Positions 18,613-28,927 are shown, counted from the stretch's first letter. The stretch: 64,000 nucleotides of DNA from Gammaproteobacteria bacterium 45_16_T64 (GCA_002162955.1 MABD01000025.1:1-64000), one strand, 5' to 3'. Notes: generated by a model not told the origin, from the letters alone. Numbers and translations: made by a program.

Positions 18613-18700
18613 AGGATACTCATTACAGGTTAATCGGTGGTTACTATCGATAGCTGTAATGAGTATAGAAGAAATGTGAGAAAGCATATTGCCGAATGGT

Positions 18701-18721
18701 GCAGCAGGAAAGGCCTGCTGC
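18701..18721 (-). terminator. Hairpin after the amidase gene
   Basis: GCAGCAGG (18701-18708) and CCTGCTGC (18714-18721) form a perfect 8-bp GC-rich stem with a 5-nt loop, about 40 bp beyond the amidase stop. No T run follows, so termination is only suggested. Confidence 0.4.
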
Positions 18722-18760
18722 TACCGTAAAGCTAATGAGACCCCAAGACTTTTTTGTTTG

Positions 18761-20191
18761 CTAGTGTGCTAGCTTTAACTGGTGGATTTTACGCCAGGGC
18801 TGAGCTTCTTCTAATTCATAAGCAAGTTCCAATAGTGTTCGCTCTTCGCCATGGTTTGCTGATAGTTGGATTGAGATTGGGACATTGTTATCTGTTTCAC
18901 CCATCGGTAAAGAGATGGCAGGCGCACCAGAGGTATTGGCCAATGGTGTAAAGCTGACATAACGCATTAAACGTTCGAATAGCGTGTCAAAAGGCACTGT
19001 TGGGCTAATATGTCCAAGTTTTGCCGGAGTGTGAGCTAAAACCGGTGTTAATACTGCATCATAGGTCGCAAAAACGTTGGCATATTGTTGGTAGGTTTTT
19101 CGTAAGCGGTAGAGAAACAATGGGGTCTTATAGAACTTCTTCTTGTACATATCGATTAAACCTAAGCTTAGCCCGTCCATCTGTGAGGCATCAAAGCTAG
19201 GGTCCATACTGAATCGTCCGGTTTTCTGGGTGAGAAAAGCTAACATCGACCAGTATAAACTGAAGTCTTCAATAAACGACGGGTTAACTGGCAAAGTCAT
19301 TTCCTCAACGTGATGGCCCATTGAGGTGAGTAGGTCAGCGGTTTTCGACATGGTATGACGCGTCTCATTATCCGTGGGGTAACCCGTAATGGAGTCGATG
19401 ACTAAGCCAATTCTCAGCCGTTTTTTTCCTGACCCTTCGACTAACCCTATGGGTTGTAATTTCTTGTTTTTATAATATTTCTCTGCCTCAGCATGGAAGC
19501 GTGCGGTATCCCTAACGGTGCGGCTGACGATGCCCTCACTGACAATGTTAATAGGGAGGGAGCGTGCCTGATCACCATTCACGTGACGGTTACGGGTTGG
19601 TTTCAGGCCGACAAGGCCGCAGCATGCGGCAGGGATACGAATCGAGCCACCACCGTCGTTTGCATGGGCAATGGGAACGACACCGGCAGCGACTAACGCC
19701 GCGGCTCCACCCGAGGATGCTCCGGTGGAGTAATCGGTATTCCAAGGGTTCTTGGTGGCAGGTCTATGATTTGGCTCGGTGGTTGCGTTAAAACCAAATT
19801 CGGGTAAGACACTTTTACCCAAAAGGGCAAATCCTTGGGCTAAATATTGATTGGCATAAGGGCCATTTTCGGTATTGGGTTGTGAGTTGATGGTAGCGGA
19901 GCCGTGGTTGGTGGGCATACCAATCACCGGAGTGTTATCTTTTATAAAAGAGGGTACACCTGCAAAAAAGCCTGGCCCTAGCGGTTTGTCTGAGCGCTTT
20001 ATGGCTTCCAAATAGCAATTATGCTCGACCGCATTAATGGTGGGGTCTACGCTTTGCGCACGCTTAATGGATGCCTCAACCACCTCGTGAGGAGAAATCT
20101 CTTTAGATTTGAGCAGCTTGGCAAGTTCTACGCCATCGAAGTCTTGTAAAATATCGGTTGAAAAGGCGTGACAGGTTTTATTCTTATTCAT
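18761..20191 (-). CDS. Amidase-signature-family hydrolase
   Basis: The protein (476 aa) has the Lys/cis-Ser/Ser triad of the amidase signature family. Lys84 is in SFIKDN, the GASSGG motif at 157-162 carries the cis-Ser, and the nucleophile Ser183 is in [10 protein letters not shown]. Its length is typical of stand-alone amidases acting on aliphatic or aromatic amides, or of 6-aminohexanoate-cyclic-dimer-hydrolase-like enzymes; the substrate cannot be assigned. It lacks GatCAB neighbours, so it is probably not a tRNA amidotransferase. The ribosome binding site is weak. It is divergent from the DUF4124 protease gene. Confidence 0.88.
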   Translation of the reverse strand: MNKNKTCHAFSTDILQDFDGVELAKLLKSKEISPHEVVEASIKRAQSVDPTINAVEHNCYLEAIKRSDKPLGPGFFAGVPSFIKDNTPVIGMPTNHGSATINSQPNTENGPYANQYLAQGFALLGKSVLPEFGFNATTEPNHRPATKNPWNTDYSTGASSGGAAALVAAGVVPIAHANDGGGSIRIPAACCGLVGLKPTRNRHVNGDQARSLPINIVSEGIVSRTVRDTARFHAEAEKYYKNKKLQPIGLVEGSGKKRLRIGLVIDSITGYPTDNETRHTMSKTADLLTSMGHHVEEMTLPVNPSFIEDFSLYWSMLAFLTQKTGRFSMDPSFDASQMDGLSLGLIDMYKKKFYKTPLFLYRLRKTYQQYANVFATYDAVLTPVLAHTPAKLGHISPTVPFDTLFERLMRYVSFTPLANTSGAPAISLPMGETDNNVPISIQLSANHGEERTLLELAYELEEAQPWRKIHQLKLAH

Positions 20192-20320
20192 GGTAGAGCA
20201 TTCCGTCCAGTTGTCAGTGGCGTCGCAAATAACATTATCAGCCTAGACTACCCTCGAATGGATAAAAATGGAACTGTCGTGCACAAATATATAAATATCA
20301 TGTATACATAAGAGGGTAGG

Positions 20321-21286
20321 ATGTTTTCAATAAGGGAGTGTAAGTTAACGAGGCTTATCAATACTGTGTTGGTCTGCGTGTTGTTGATGGGGGCCATGAT
20401 GAGCGTTGTGAATGCGGACATATACCGTTGGGTGGATGATAAAGGCCGGGTGCATTTTGGTGATAAAGCCGAGACGCAAAAACAACCCAATAAACCTGTT
20501 GAAAAGGTTGAGGTGAAGATTGCTGATTCCCAATGGCAACGTTTTGATATCAGTGTTACCAGCATTGACGTGAGTATTACTGCAGAGGAAACCCAGCGTA
20601 TTATTCGAGACGTCAACAACGTATATGCGTTTTATGACGAAGTGATGTACTTTGATTTTTATAAAACAGTACCTGTTAGCATCACTATTCTTAAAGATAA
20701 GGCGGGGTACAACCGCTATCTGCAAAAAGTGATTGGTAAAACGTATGGCTCATCCCGCGGCGTCTATTTGTTGAAAACCAATGAAATAGTGGTGTATATG
20801 CGCAGTAACCGTAATGGCACCTTTGAGACAATAAAGCATGAAACGAGTCATGCCATTGTGGATTCCATCGCGGAATACACACCGGGTTGGTTAAATGAAG
20901 GACTCGCGGAACAGATGGAAAAAATTGAGAGGAATGAGGGCAGGCTTGTAATTCATCGACATCAAGAGAATCAGCAAATAATTAAGAATAAGTCGACGAT
21001 GTTAGCGCTACGAAAGATGTTGGATTTGCATAACGCGCAATGGCGTAAAAATAACATATCCAGTAACTCTTATTTGCAGGCTCAGGCTGGAGAGTTGCTA
21101 TTCTATTTGTTGTCGTCATCACCCCGAAAAAGTTTTGTGGTGAGAATTCTGCAAGAATATAAGCGCGGTAGTCGTACGCGCAGTCTGTACCTGGTTAGGG
21201 ATAACTATATTGGCGATATTGGTGGTATGGAGACGGGTTGGGAAATATGGCTGCGGCAGAAAAATAGTGAGCCTATAGCGTTCTAA
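20321..21286 (+). CDS. Secreted DUF4124 + gluzincin-type metalloprotease
   Basis: The 321-residue protein has an N-terminal hydrophobic signal (about 11-32). A DUF4124 module follows (DIYRWVDDKGRVHFGD, about 33-48), then a peptidase-MA-like domain. The zinc-binding motif HETSH is at residues 173-177, and GWLNEGLAEQ (near 189-198) supplies the third ligand glutamate, so the active-site residues are all present. It probably acts in the periplasm or outside the cell. ATG 20321 has GAGGGTAGG just upstream. Confidence 0.82.
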   Translation: MFSIRECKLTRLINTVLVCVLLMGAMMSVVNADIYRWVDDKGRVHFGDKAETQKQPNKPVEKVEVKIADSQWQRFDISVTSIDVSITAEETQRIIRDVNNVYAFYDEVMYFDFYKTVPVSITILKDKAGYNRYLQKVIGKTYGSSRGVYLLKTNEIVVYMRSNRNGTFETIKHETSHAIVDSIAEYTPGWLNEGLAEQMEKIERNEGRLVIHRHQENQQIIKNKSTMLALRKMLDLHNAQWRKNNISSNSYLQAQAGELLFYLLSSSPRKSFVVRILQEYKRGSRTRSLYLVRDNYIGDIGGMETGWEIWLRQKNSEPIAF

Positions 21287-21353
21287 CTAAGAGGGGGATT
21301 TATAGAGAATACGCTCTGCGCTATTGGATATAACATACTCGCGGCTTATTTCT

Positions 21354-21403
21354 AAATATCATATCAATCTTCCCTTACGGGTTCTGATGTGGTCAATACT
21401 TAA
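21354..21403 (+). promoter_or_regulatory. 50-bp upstream block, copy 1 (before the NHL gene)
   Basis: This block matches 23161-23210 without gaps at about 36 of 50 positions. The first 11 bp and the last 18 bp (GATGTGGTCAATACTTAA) are identical. The conserved ends with a drifting middle suggest a protein-binding or promoter element kept after duplication. Confidence 0.6.
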
Positions 21404-21460
21404 CAATGCCTGCGCTTAAGGGAGTGAGGCAGTTATTTGACTCACATTGGGACTATATAC

Positions 21461-22402
21461 ATGAAGAAAGTAGTTACGATTATTGTTGTGCTCGGATTTG
21501 TAATAATGGGTGTTTATAGCGCTATTTCATTGCAAAAAGACGATGCTCTAGTCGTACTTAAGGTGTGGGGGGAGAAGGGGGCATCTCCTGGACAATTTAA
21601 ATATATCGAAGATTTTGCATTTGATAGTCGCGGTAATCTATTGGTAACCGACGCACTTAATTCCAATGTCACGGTTTTCTCTACAGAGGGGAGCGTGATT
21701 ACGACATTTGCTGGCAAGGGAAAAGACGATGGGCATATGGAGAAGCCAGAAGGGATTGCGGTCGCCAAGGATGGAACCATATTTGTGGCAGACTACCTAT
21801 CTGGATTTATAAAGAAATACGATAAGGCCTATCAGCATGTACAGACATTCTCAGGGTTTGGTGAAAAACCGGGGTTAACATCCGAATCAGAATTTATGGA
21901 TTTTTGCCCTAATGGATTGCTATATATGGCAGAGGCGGGGAATCATCGCGTCAGCGTGTTCAAACAAGACGGATCATTTGTCCGGTGGTTTGGTGGGTAC
22001 GGGACGGGAGAAGGGCAGCTTAACCGTCCAGAAGCTGCAAAGTGTGATAGTGATGGTACTGTGTATGTGACCGACTTAGCGAATCATCGCATTCAGGTCT
22101 ATTCACCTGAGGGAGAGTTTGTCCGCTCTTGGGGAAAGGAAGGTACTGCGGCGGGGGAATTTAGAAAGCCTGCTGGCATAGCCATAGACGGTAGCGACAA
22201 TATTTATGTTACTGAGATAGGAAATAATAGAATTCAAAAATTCGATAAATATGGTGGCTTTATATACTCTTTTGGAAAAGAGGGACGTTTACCAGGAGAG
22301 TTTGGCAATTTACACGGTATTATTGTCAGTCAAAAAGGTGATATCTATGTGGCTGATACGGCGAATAATCGGGTGCAAAAACTTCGTGAAACCAAGCGCT
22401 AG
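21461..22402 (+). CDS. NHL-repeat beta-propeller protein
   Basis: The protein (313 aa) has an N-terminal membrane or signal segment (residues about 3-22) followed by six or so NHL repeats. These have the repeated pattern GxFxxPxGIAxDxxxxIYVxDxxNxRIQxF, clearest at LNRPEAAKCDSDGTVYVTD and FRKPAGIAIDG. NHL propellers bind proteins or ligands outside the membrane. ATG 21461 is chosen over a TTG at 21437 because the signal-like segment begins there. Its stop lies 8 bp before a decayed kinase gene, so protein and kinase were probably once co-transcribed. Confidence 0.8.
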   Translation: MKKVVTIIVVLGFVIMGVYSAISLQKDDALVVLKVWGEKGASPGQFKYIEDFAFDSRGNLLVTDALNSNVTVFSTEGSVITTFAGKGKDDGHMEKPEGIAVAKDGTIFVADYLSGFIKKYDKAYQHVQTFSGFGEKPGLTSESEFMDFCPNGLLYMAEAGNHRVSVFKQDGSFVRWFGGYGTGEGQLNRPEAAKCDSDGTVYVTDLANHRIQVYSPEGEFVRSWGKEGTAAGEFRKPAGIAIDGSDNIYVTEIGNNRIQKFDKYGGFIYSFGKEGRLPGEFGNLHGIIVSQKGDIYVADTANNRVQKLRETKR

Positions 22403-22410
22403 TTAGATCG

Positions 22411-23069
22411 ATGGAGAATGATAGAGCACGTAGCTCGGTTATAGGGAGTTTACACAACAGTGTACTCATTAACGTGTTCTTGGTGTTGTTACTCGCGGTA
22501 TTTTTTATCGTTTCATCACTCAATGTAAAGGTCCACAGTAAAACCTTAGATAGCTATATCGACGATAAGTATACACTCGATAGGTTAAATACGCTGATAA
22601 CAGAAACCGCTGAGAGTTTACTTCGTCTATTGGTTGTGGAGACTGATCGTAAATATACTCATAAAAATTTTCTTACTATTCTTAGTCAAAGTGAAGATTT
22701 TCAAGCAGCGTTTGATCAATTCTACGATGCCACTATTAAACGTAAAGGAATTAGTGAACAGTCATTGGCGCGGGAAATTGAACCTGTCATTACGGAATTA
22801 CGAAGAGATATTGTTAAGTGCGTGTCCCTGTATAGGGCTGGGAATATTGTTGCTGCGAGAAATTACTATAATAAGCGTTTATATGGCCGTACAAAACAGG
22901 TACGACGTTTTACATAAGATGCGGTGTGTTCGGATTTCTCATTAACAGGCGCATAAGTCGATCTATCATTGATCCGTTACTGACACTGGATAATACAATG
23001 AAGGCCCTGACGATGGGAGATTACAAACATAGAGCAGAGGTGATACGGAATGATGAATCTGTCTGTTGA
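22411..23069 (+). pseudogene. Decayed paralogue of the downstream hybrid histidine kinase
   Basis: The first 168 residues (22411-22917) align with residues 1-171 of the kinase at 23274, sharing for example the RSSVI start, the [10 protein letters not shown] block and the GRT-QV end. A stop then follows. About 40 codons (the end of the sensor and most of TM2) are missing. Similarity resumes in another frame at 22929-23069, reading FGFLINRR, then IIDPLLTLDNTMKALTMGDY, which is the HAMP region. It stops there, without histidine kinase or receiver domains. The truncated sensor part could still be translated as a membrane protein. Confidence 0.8.
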
Positions 23070-23160
23070 TCATTAATAGGGTACTGTAAATAAACGTTTT
23101 TTCGATTATTTGTATGACAATCGGGCAGTTTGAAGTCATAAAAGAATAAGGGTTATTACA

Positions 23161-23210
23161 AAATATCATATAGATGATCGTTTTCTCACGTAGATGTGGT
23201 CAATACTTAA
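23161..23210 (+). promoter_or_regulatory. 50-bp upstream block, copy 2 (before the intact kinase)
   Basis: This is the second copy of the block at 21354-21403; its last base is 63 bp before the kinase start codon. Both ends are identical in sequence and spacing, so the two genes could share one regulator or promoter type. Confidence 0.6.
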
Positions 23211-23273
23211 ATGTACTGCCCGTACGTATACTTACGTGTGACATTGAGGCCCTAGAAAATAATTAGGTGTAAA

Positions 23274-25814
23274 ATGGAGAACAAGAATCGTAGTTCAGTT
23301 ATTGATGGATTGCATAGAAGTGTACTGGCCAACGGCTTATTGATGACAATGTTGGTCATACTATTTTCAGCGTCTTTGGTAAATATTCAATATCACAGTG
23401 ATAGATTAGACCGTTATATCGAAGAAGAACAAACATTACGTGATCTTGAAGTGCTGATTAATGAAACGGGAGAGAGAATCCTAAAATTACTGATAGCGGA
23501 GGGTAAGAAGATCACTTTTGGGGGGGAAGAGAAGGATAATATTCTTAATATATTAGCTAGTAGCGAGAATTTTCAATCAGCGTTTGATAAATACTATGAC
23601 GCGACGCTAAAGCGTAAGGGAATCAGCGAACAATCCCTTACCATCGAGATGGAACCCGTTATTACTGCATTACGAAGTGATATCGTAAAAACCGTATCAC
23701 TTTACAACGATGGTGATGTGGGTTTGGCAAAGAACTACTATTTTGAACGATTATCCGGGAGGACGAATCAAGTAAAATTATTTACACGGGATGGATTGCA
23801 TACCATAGAACGAATTATTAATCGCAGTAAGTCGGAGTTAGAGAATATTGCCATCTATACGCTGGCAGTAGTTGTCGTATTTTCTTTTGTTATCGTGATA
23901 ATTGGATTTTTGTTTAATCGAAAATACAGTGATCAAATCATTGAACCGTTGTTTACTCTGAAGTCGACCATGAAGGCTATTGCAGAGGGTGACTATTCCT
24001 ATAAAGCAAAGGTATTAAGAGAAGATGAATTTGGTGATCTTTCTGTCACGTTGAATAATTTGTCTGAGGAAATATGCAGGCAGAGAAAGTCGGTAGAATG
24101 TGCCAAGGATACGCTAGAGAAGAAAGTAGAAATACGTACCTTTGAATTGAATAAAGCGAAGGAGTATGCGGAGTCATCAAATATAGCGAATATCGCTAAG
24201 AGCAATTTTTTGGCAAATATGAGCCATGAAATACGAACGCCAATGAATGCGGTGTTGGGAATGTTAGGGCTTCTTGAACGTTCAGACATGTCGAAGAGTC
24301 AAATGAAGAAAGTAGTGTTGGCGAAAAATGGAGCAGAATCGTTACTCACAATACTCAATGACATTATCGATTTTTCGGCGATTGAGTCAGGGACAATGTC
24401 GTTGGAATGTACGCAGTTTAATCTGATAAAATTCCTTGAGGATTTTATTGAATCTATTGCAATAGAAGCAGAGACCAAAGGGTTGGAAATTGTTCTAGAC
24501 GTAGTGGGGATAGATCAGTATTTAGTTAAAGGAGATCAAGTTCGGCTACGCCAAGTTATGGTGAATTTGGTAGGTAACGCCATAAAGTTCACGGAAAAAG
24601 GGGAGGTGGTTGTTAGAGCAGAGATGCTTCCAGGTAATGGCAATACGAGTATTTTTTGTTGTGTAATAAAGGACACAGGAATAGGGGTTTCGAAGGAGCA
24701 TCAGCAAATATTATTTAGTGTGTTTAGTCAGGTGGATGGGTCGAGCTCTAGAAAATATGGAGGAACAGGCTTAGGGTTAGCTATTGTGAATAACCTATGT
24801 GATCTAATGGGAGGGGGCGTTGTTGTTGATAGTATTGAAGGTATTGGTAGTCGATTTGAATTTAGGGTTGAGCTAGAGCAATGCGCTGATAAGCCATCTA
24901 TGACATCGGAGATTGATCTGGAAGGTTCATGTTTTATGATCGTTGATCAAAATGCAAGTGTGCGTAAAGTCTTGTGTCAACAAATCGAATATTGGGGGGG
25001 AGAGGTGGAACATGCTGATGATATAACGTCGGCACAGTCGATAATCGAGGAAAGGGCTCGTCATGGAAAGTCAGATATTGACTTAATGTTCGTTGAACTC
25101 GAACTACCCATGATTCAGGGAATTCATTTGGCGAAAATAATCCGTGATAGCCCTGCAACGGATAGTATAGCCCTTGTTGCATTGACAACCCTTAAAGAGA
25201 ACAGAGATTCGGCCTATTTTCGTGAAAATGGGTTTAATTCCTATTTATCTAAGCCGATAATAAATTCCGAAATATTACGAGTGATTTCCCTACTCAAAAT
25301 TTGTGCTGTGCCGAGATCGCTGAGTTGTGAATATACGGAGTTTAGTCCAATCGTATCGCCCAATGGATTGCAGACTTCAAGTGCACGCATTCTACTGGTA
25401 GATGATAGCGAAGAACACAAAGTGCTCATTTGCGAACTATTGGAGGAATCTCCATATTCTATTTCGATTGCAAATAATGGAAAAGCAGCAATCAAAACAC
25501 TGCTACTGGCGGGCGATGAGCATCCTTTTGAGCTCATTATTATGGATTGTCAGATGCCTATCATGGATGGTTATGTCGCAACGCAAAAAATACGTGAGGG
25601 GGTTGCAACAGAGCGTTACAAGGATATTCCTATTGTTGCGCTAACGGCCAATGCCATCCTCGGTGATAAGGAAAAATGTTTGGAGGCCGGGATGAGTGAT
25701 TATTTAACCAAACCAGTTCAGCCCGATGATCTAGTCTTGATGTTAGAAAAATGGATGCTAGTAAAAGAGAATCCTGTCGATCAGTCGTTATCCGAGACGA
25801 ATAATCTGCATTAA
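23274..25814 (+). CDS. Membrane hybrid histidine kinase (sensor-HAMP-HisKA-HATPase-REC-REC)
   Basis: The 846-residue kinase has two membrane helices (about 18-38 and 191-213) around a small helical periplasmic sensor, then HAMP (about 215-270). The phospho-acceptor His318 is in [10 protein letters not shown]. The ATPase domain has its N box around Asn435 and GTGLGLAIV near 497. The first receiver (about 552-670) is degenerate: the expected Asp is Glu608, in VELELPM, and the acidic pocket reads VDQN. The second receiver (about 704-825) is intact, with Asp758 in MDCQMP. There is no output domain, so a separate HPt or response regulator is expected; none is adjacent. It follows its own truncated paralogue and an NHL protein. 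Confidence 0.92.
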   Translation: MENKNRSSVIDGLHRSVLANGLLMTMLVILFSASLVNIQYHSDRLDRYIEEEQTLRDLEVLINETGERILKLLIAEGKKITFGGEEKDNILNILASSENFQSAFDKYYDATLKRKGISEQSLTIEMEPVITALRSDIVKTVSLYNDGDVGLAKNYYFERLSGRTNQVKLFTRDGLHTIERIINRSKSELENIAIYTLAVVVVFSFVIVIIGFLFNRKYSDQIIEPLFTLKSTMKAIAEGDYSYKAKVLREDEFGDLSVTLNNLSEEICRQRKSVECAKDTLEKKVEIRTFELNKAKEYAESSNIANIAKSNFLANMSHEIRTPMNAVLGMLGLLERSDMSKSQMKKVVLAKNGAESLLTILNDIIDFSAIESGTMSLECTQFNLIKFLEDFIESIAIEAETKGLEIVLDVVGIDQYLVKGDQVRLRQVMVNLVGNAIKFTEKGEVVVRAEMLPGNGNTSIFCCVIKDTGIGVSKEHQQILFSVFSQVDGSSSRKYGGTGLGLAIVNNLCDLMGGGVVVDSIEGIGSRFEFRVELEQCADKPSMTSEIDLEGSCFMIVDQNASVRKVLCQQIEYWGGEVEHADDITSAQSIIEERARHGKSDIDLMFVELELPMIQGIHLAKIIRDSPATDSIALVALTTLKENRDSAYFRENGFNSYLSKPIINSEILRVISLLKICAVPRSLSCEYTEFSPIVSPNGLQTSSARILLVDDSEEHKVLICELLEESPYSISIANNGKAAIKTLLLAGDEHPFELIIMDCQMPIMDGYVATQKIREGVATERYKDIPIVALTANAILGDKEKCLEAGMSDYLTKPVQPDDLVLMLEKWMLVKENPVDQSLSETNNLH

Positions 25815-25822
25815 AAAAGGTG

Positions 25823-25852
25823 AGTGGGTAAGGTTCTAGAACCTTACCCACT
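25823..25852 (-). terminator. Perfect 30-bp palindrome, probable terminator of the acyl-CoA dehydrogenase gene
   Basis: The 30 bp are fully self-complementary, with CTAG in the centre. On the minus strand the hairpin is followed after four bases by a run of six T, as expected for an intrinsic terminator of the gene ending at 26009. On the plus strand it lies 8 bp after the kinase stop and may also end that transcript. Confidence 0.75.
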
Positions 25853-26008
25853 ACACCGTAAACCGTGTTGATAATCGCTATGTTGACGTTGAAATGTTAC
25901 CGTTTGGTTACAGCGGTGTGAAAATGATGAGAAATCTCATGGGAAATTCATATAGATTTCGTCTCGCAGATTACATTTCATTGTTGCAGCAGAGTAACCG
26001 TTAGGTTG

Positions 26009-27814
26009 TTATAACGTTAGTTGTGCTTCGGTAGAGCTCATCATGCTATTTTTCCCTGTCAACATCATTGCTTTGTGACTTAGTGCGCGGGGCAGGATAC
26101 GATCAAAATAGAACTGGGCATGATTCACTTTAGCCTGCAAAAAATCTTGGTTGATTGTAGCGTCTATCGCTTCGCGTTTTCCATCCAATATATCTTGTGC
26201 AGTGACCGCCATCTTGGCCCAAAAATACCCCAATGTGACGTAACCAGAATACATCAAGAAGTCAAAGCTCGCGGCACCGACTTCATCGGCGTCACGCATG
26301 CCTTTGCTAGCAATCTTCATGGTTAGATCTGGCCATTCTTTTGAATAACGTGATAGCACCGAGAGGTAGGGGGCCATGACCAGATTGTCATTATGGGTTT
26401 TGCATAACGTATGAATAATCTTAGTAAAGCTCAATAAGCTTTTACCTTGAGTACCTAGTACTTTACGACCCAAAAGGTCGAGTGCTTGTATACCGGTAGT
26501 ACCTTCATAAATTGTGGAAATACGACCGTCACGATAAAGTTGTTCAACGCCGGACTCTTTGACAAAACCATGACCGCCGTGAATTTGTATGGCATGACTG
26601 GCGGACTCAAGACCGGTTTCTGTGCAGAACCCTTTGGCAATAGGAGTCAGTAGATCCAGTAGCTGAATAGTGTCCTTATCAGGATTGTCTTGATGTGTTT
26701 CGTCCAATAGATTTGCACAAAATTGGCCGAGGGCGCGTCCACCTTCTGCGAACACTTTTTGGGTCAATAACATACGGCGTACATCCGGGTGAACAAGTAG
26801 GGGGTCGGCTTCTTTTTCTGGTGCCTTGATACCACTCAAGCTACGCATCTGGGTGCGTTCAATCGCATAGGCAATACTTTTTTGGTAACTGCGTTCACTT
26901 AATCCAACTCCCTGCATGGAAGCGCCGAGTCGCATCTCATTCATCATGGTGAACATGGCATTGATACCGCGATTTTCCTTGCCGATTAAGTAACCTTCGG
27001 ACTGTTCAAAACTCATGGTGCACGTTGGGTTTGCGTGCATTCCCATTTTTTCCTCGATACCAATGCAATGGACGTTATTAGGGGCAGACCACTCGCCATT
27101 AGCGTTTTCTAATTTGGCAGGAACTAAGAATAGGGATAGGCCTTTAATGCCCTGTGGAGCACCTTTAAGACGGGCGAGGACAAGGTGAATAATATTGTCG
27201 CTGGCATCATGTTGGCCGGAAGAGATAAAGATTTTATTGCCTTTGATCTGATAGAGCCCTTCAGACGTTGGTGCTGCGGAACTGCGCACAAGGCCAAGGT
27301 CTGACCCGCAGTGGCTTTCCGTTAAACACATAGTGCCAGTCCACTGTCCACTAATCATTCTTTCTAAATAGGTTGATTTGAGTGCATCACTGCCGTGGCT
27401 GATCAGTGCGCGACATGCCGACATCGTTAGCGCGGGTGTCATGCTAAAGGCATGATTTGCCGAGGTCAGTATTTCACCAATACAAACCGACAGGCGTTCG
27501 GGGAGAGCTTGGCCACCCCATTGTTCAGGCATAGAAAGGCCCATCCAACCAGCGTCAGCATAACGTCGAAATGCCGCTTTTAGTGATGGGGGGATCGTTA
27601 CTTGGCCATTATCGAACTGGCAGCCTTCACTGTCACCTTGGGCATTAATAGGCACGAGCTCATCTTCTGCAAATCGGGCTCCTTGTTCCAATATAAAGAA
27701 TAAATCTTCATTGGTAACGGGGCTCGAAGCACTATCAGGCACCTCTGACATTTCGTTAAGTAGGAATTTCATGTCAGCGAGAGGAGCCTGGTATTCTGAG
27801 AGTAGATCAGCCAT
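26009..27814 (-). CDS. Acyl-CoA dehydrogenase, large DmdC-like type
   Basis: At 601 residues the protein is longer than standard acyl-CoA dehydrogenases. It has the N-terminal YQAPLADMKFLLNEM segment and the C-terminal extension typical of the DmdC/FadE-related group. The FAD- and substrate-contacting segments CLTESHCGSDLG and KIFISSGQHD are clear. The catalytic glutamate is expected in YEGTTGIQALDLLGRK. It oxidises an acyl-CoA at the alpha-beta bond. DmdC acts on 3-methylmercaptopropionyl-CoA in DMSP breakdown, but other members act on fatty acyl-CoAs, so the name is not assigned. ATG 27814 is preferred because the longer frame to 27892 lacks conserved sequence. Confidence 0.9.
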   Translation of the reverse strand: MADLLSEYQAPLADMKFLLNEMSEVPDSASSPVTNEDLFFILEQGARFAEDELVPINAQGDSEGCQFDNGQVTIPPSLKAAFRRYADAGWMGLSMPEQWGGQALPERLSVCIGEILTSANHAFSMTPALTMSACRALISHGSDALKSTYLERMISGQWTGTMCLTESHCGSDLGLVRSSAAPTSEGLYQIKGNKIFISSGQHDASDNIIHLVLARLKGAPQGIKGLSLFLVPAKLENANGEWSAPNNVHCIGIEEKMGMHANPTCTMSFEQSEGYLIGKENRGINAMFTMMNEMRLGASMQGVGLSERSYQKSIAYAIERTQMRSLSGIKAPEKEADPLLVHPDVRRMLLTQKVFAEGGRALGQFCANLLDETHQDNPDKDTIQLLDLLTPIAKGFCTETGLESASHAIQIHGGHGFVKESGVEQLYRDGRISTIYEGTTGIQALDLLGRKVLGTQGKSLLSFTKIIHTLCKTHNDNLVMAPYLSVLSRYSKEWPDLTMKIASKGMRDADEVGAASFDFLMYSGYVTLGYFWAKMAVTAQDILDGKREAIDATINQDFLQAKVNHAQFYFDRILPRALSHKAMMLTGKNSMMSSTEAQLTL

Positions 27815-28011
27815 AAGGGGGCCTTTTAAGTGAATGCTGGGGTGGAATGCCGTAGGGAGTTGTCCCTCGTATAGAAACCATTGTAGAAACAATAGCCAGA
27901 AAAGCGCTTAACAAATGATAATCTGTCTGAAAGTTTTCTATCTATTTGAAAAGGTTATTTTATCCTTTGAGTCAGTGGCATTATTGAATGCTCAAGCTTG
28001 CGTGGCAATCC

Positions 28012-28884
28012 CTACGCATAGCGCGAGTTCAATCCTTCAATCAGGTCCTTCTGTTGTTCGATTAGATCAACTAAGAACTCTCGACATGCTCGTACCCTGG
28101 CGGTTGCCCGTAAATCCACATGGCTTAATACCCAAACCCCCCAGGTGGAAGGTGTGAGAGGAATATCAATGCGCCGTAGATTAGGAGTGGTATCAGCGAT
28201 ATAACAAGGCAAACGCGCGATACCCATATGATTGGCGGTGCAGGTGAGCATGGTAGTGACGTCACTGGCACGAATCGCAACGGAGGTGTCTGGAAAATGT
28301 GTTTTCACCCATTCGGGCGTTTCAGTCGCGCCATTCCACATGACGAGGTGTTTGGGTGTAGGATTTTTTTCCAGATACTTGGTGCTTGCGTAGATACCGT
28401 GGCGCAGGGGTAGTACCTTTTTTCCAATCAAGTAGTCCGGAGGTGATTCTGTTAATCGCAGCGCAATATCGGCTTGTCGTGCGGCAAGGTCAACCAGTGC
28501 GGCAGAGCTAGAGAGTTCGAGCTCAATGCAGGGGTAAGCTCGATTAAATAATCCCAGGTGTGGAATGACCAGTAGTGATAGCACGTCGTGTGCGGCAGTC
28601 AGTGTGAGCTTTCCCTGGAGCTGGGCATCCAACCCAAAGACTTGACGATCCACAGCTTGTGCTTGTTCTTCCATGATTAACGCGTGCTCATACAGGTTCT
28701 CACCTGCCTGGGTCATGGCGTAACCGTTGGGCAAGCGGTCAAACAGCCGGGTTCCCAAGCCTTCTTCAAAGGCCTGGATACGACGGGCGACGGTGGTGTG
28801 TTTTACCCCTAGCACCCGCCCTGCAGCACTAACAGTGCGGGCTCTGGATAATGCCAAGAAAAAACGTAGATCGTCCCAGTTCAC
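28012..28884 (-). CDS. LysR-family transcriptional regulator
   Basis: The 290-residue protein has the N-terminal winged helix (MNWDDLRFFLALSRARTVSAA, helix at about 15-40, and HTTVARRIQAFEEGLG recognition region) and a periplasmic-binding-protein-like effector domain. It is divergent from the GST gene at 29033 and the SDR gene behind it. LysR proteins usually control the divergent genes. The intergenic region carries two candidate palindromes (28912 and 28960). Confidence 0.9.
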   Translation of the reverse strand: MNWDDLRFFLALSRARTVSAAGRVLGVKHTTVARRIQAFEEGLGTRLFDRLPNGYAMTQAGENLYEHALIMEEQAQAVDRQVFGLDAQLQGKLTLTAAHDVLSLLVIPHLGLFNRAYPCIELELSSSAALVDLAARQADIALRLTESPPDYLIGKKVLPLRHGIYASTKYLEKNPTPKHLVMWNGATETPEWVKTHFPDTSVAIRASDVTTMLTCTANHMGIARLPCYIADTTPNLRRIDIPLTPSTWGVWVLSHVDLRATARVRACREFLVDLIEQQKDLIEGLNSRYA

Positions 28885-28911
28885 GGGGCTTACCTCTAAT
28901 GTGGAAACTTC

Positions 28912-28927
28912 TGTGCATTATTGCACA
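28912..28927. promoter_or_regulatory. Candidate LysR operator (TGTGCA-N4-TGCACA)
   Basis: This is a 16-bp inverted repeat in the 148-bp region between the divergent LysR and GST genes. A second related palindrome (TTGTGCACAA, 28960-28969) follows 48 bp further. The shared TGTGCA/TGCACA arms suggest the same protein binds both. Confidence 0.5.

Noticed and set aside
22634-22945. Plus-strand alternate frame in the kinase relic
   Set aside because: It overlaps the frame that aligns with the paralogue and has no similarity of its own.
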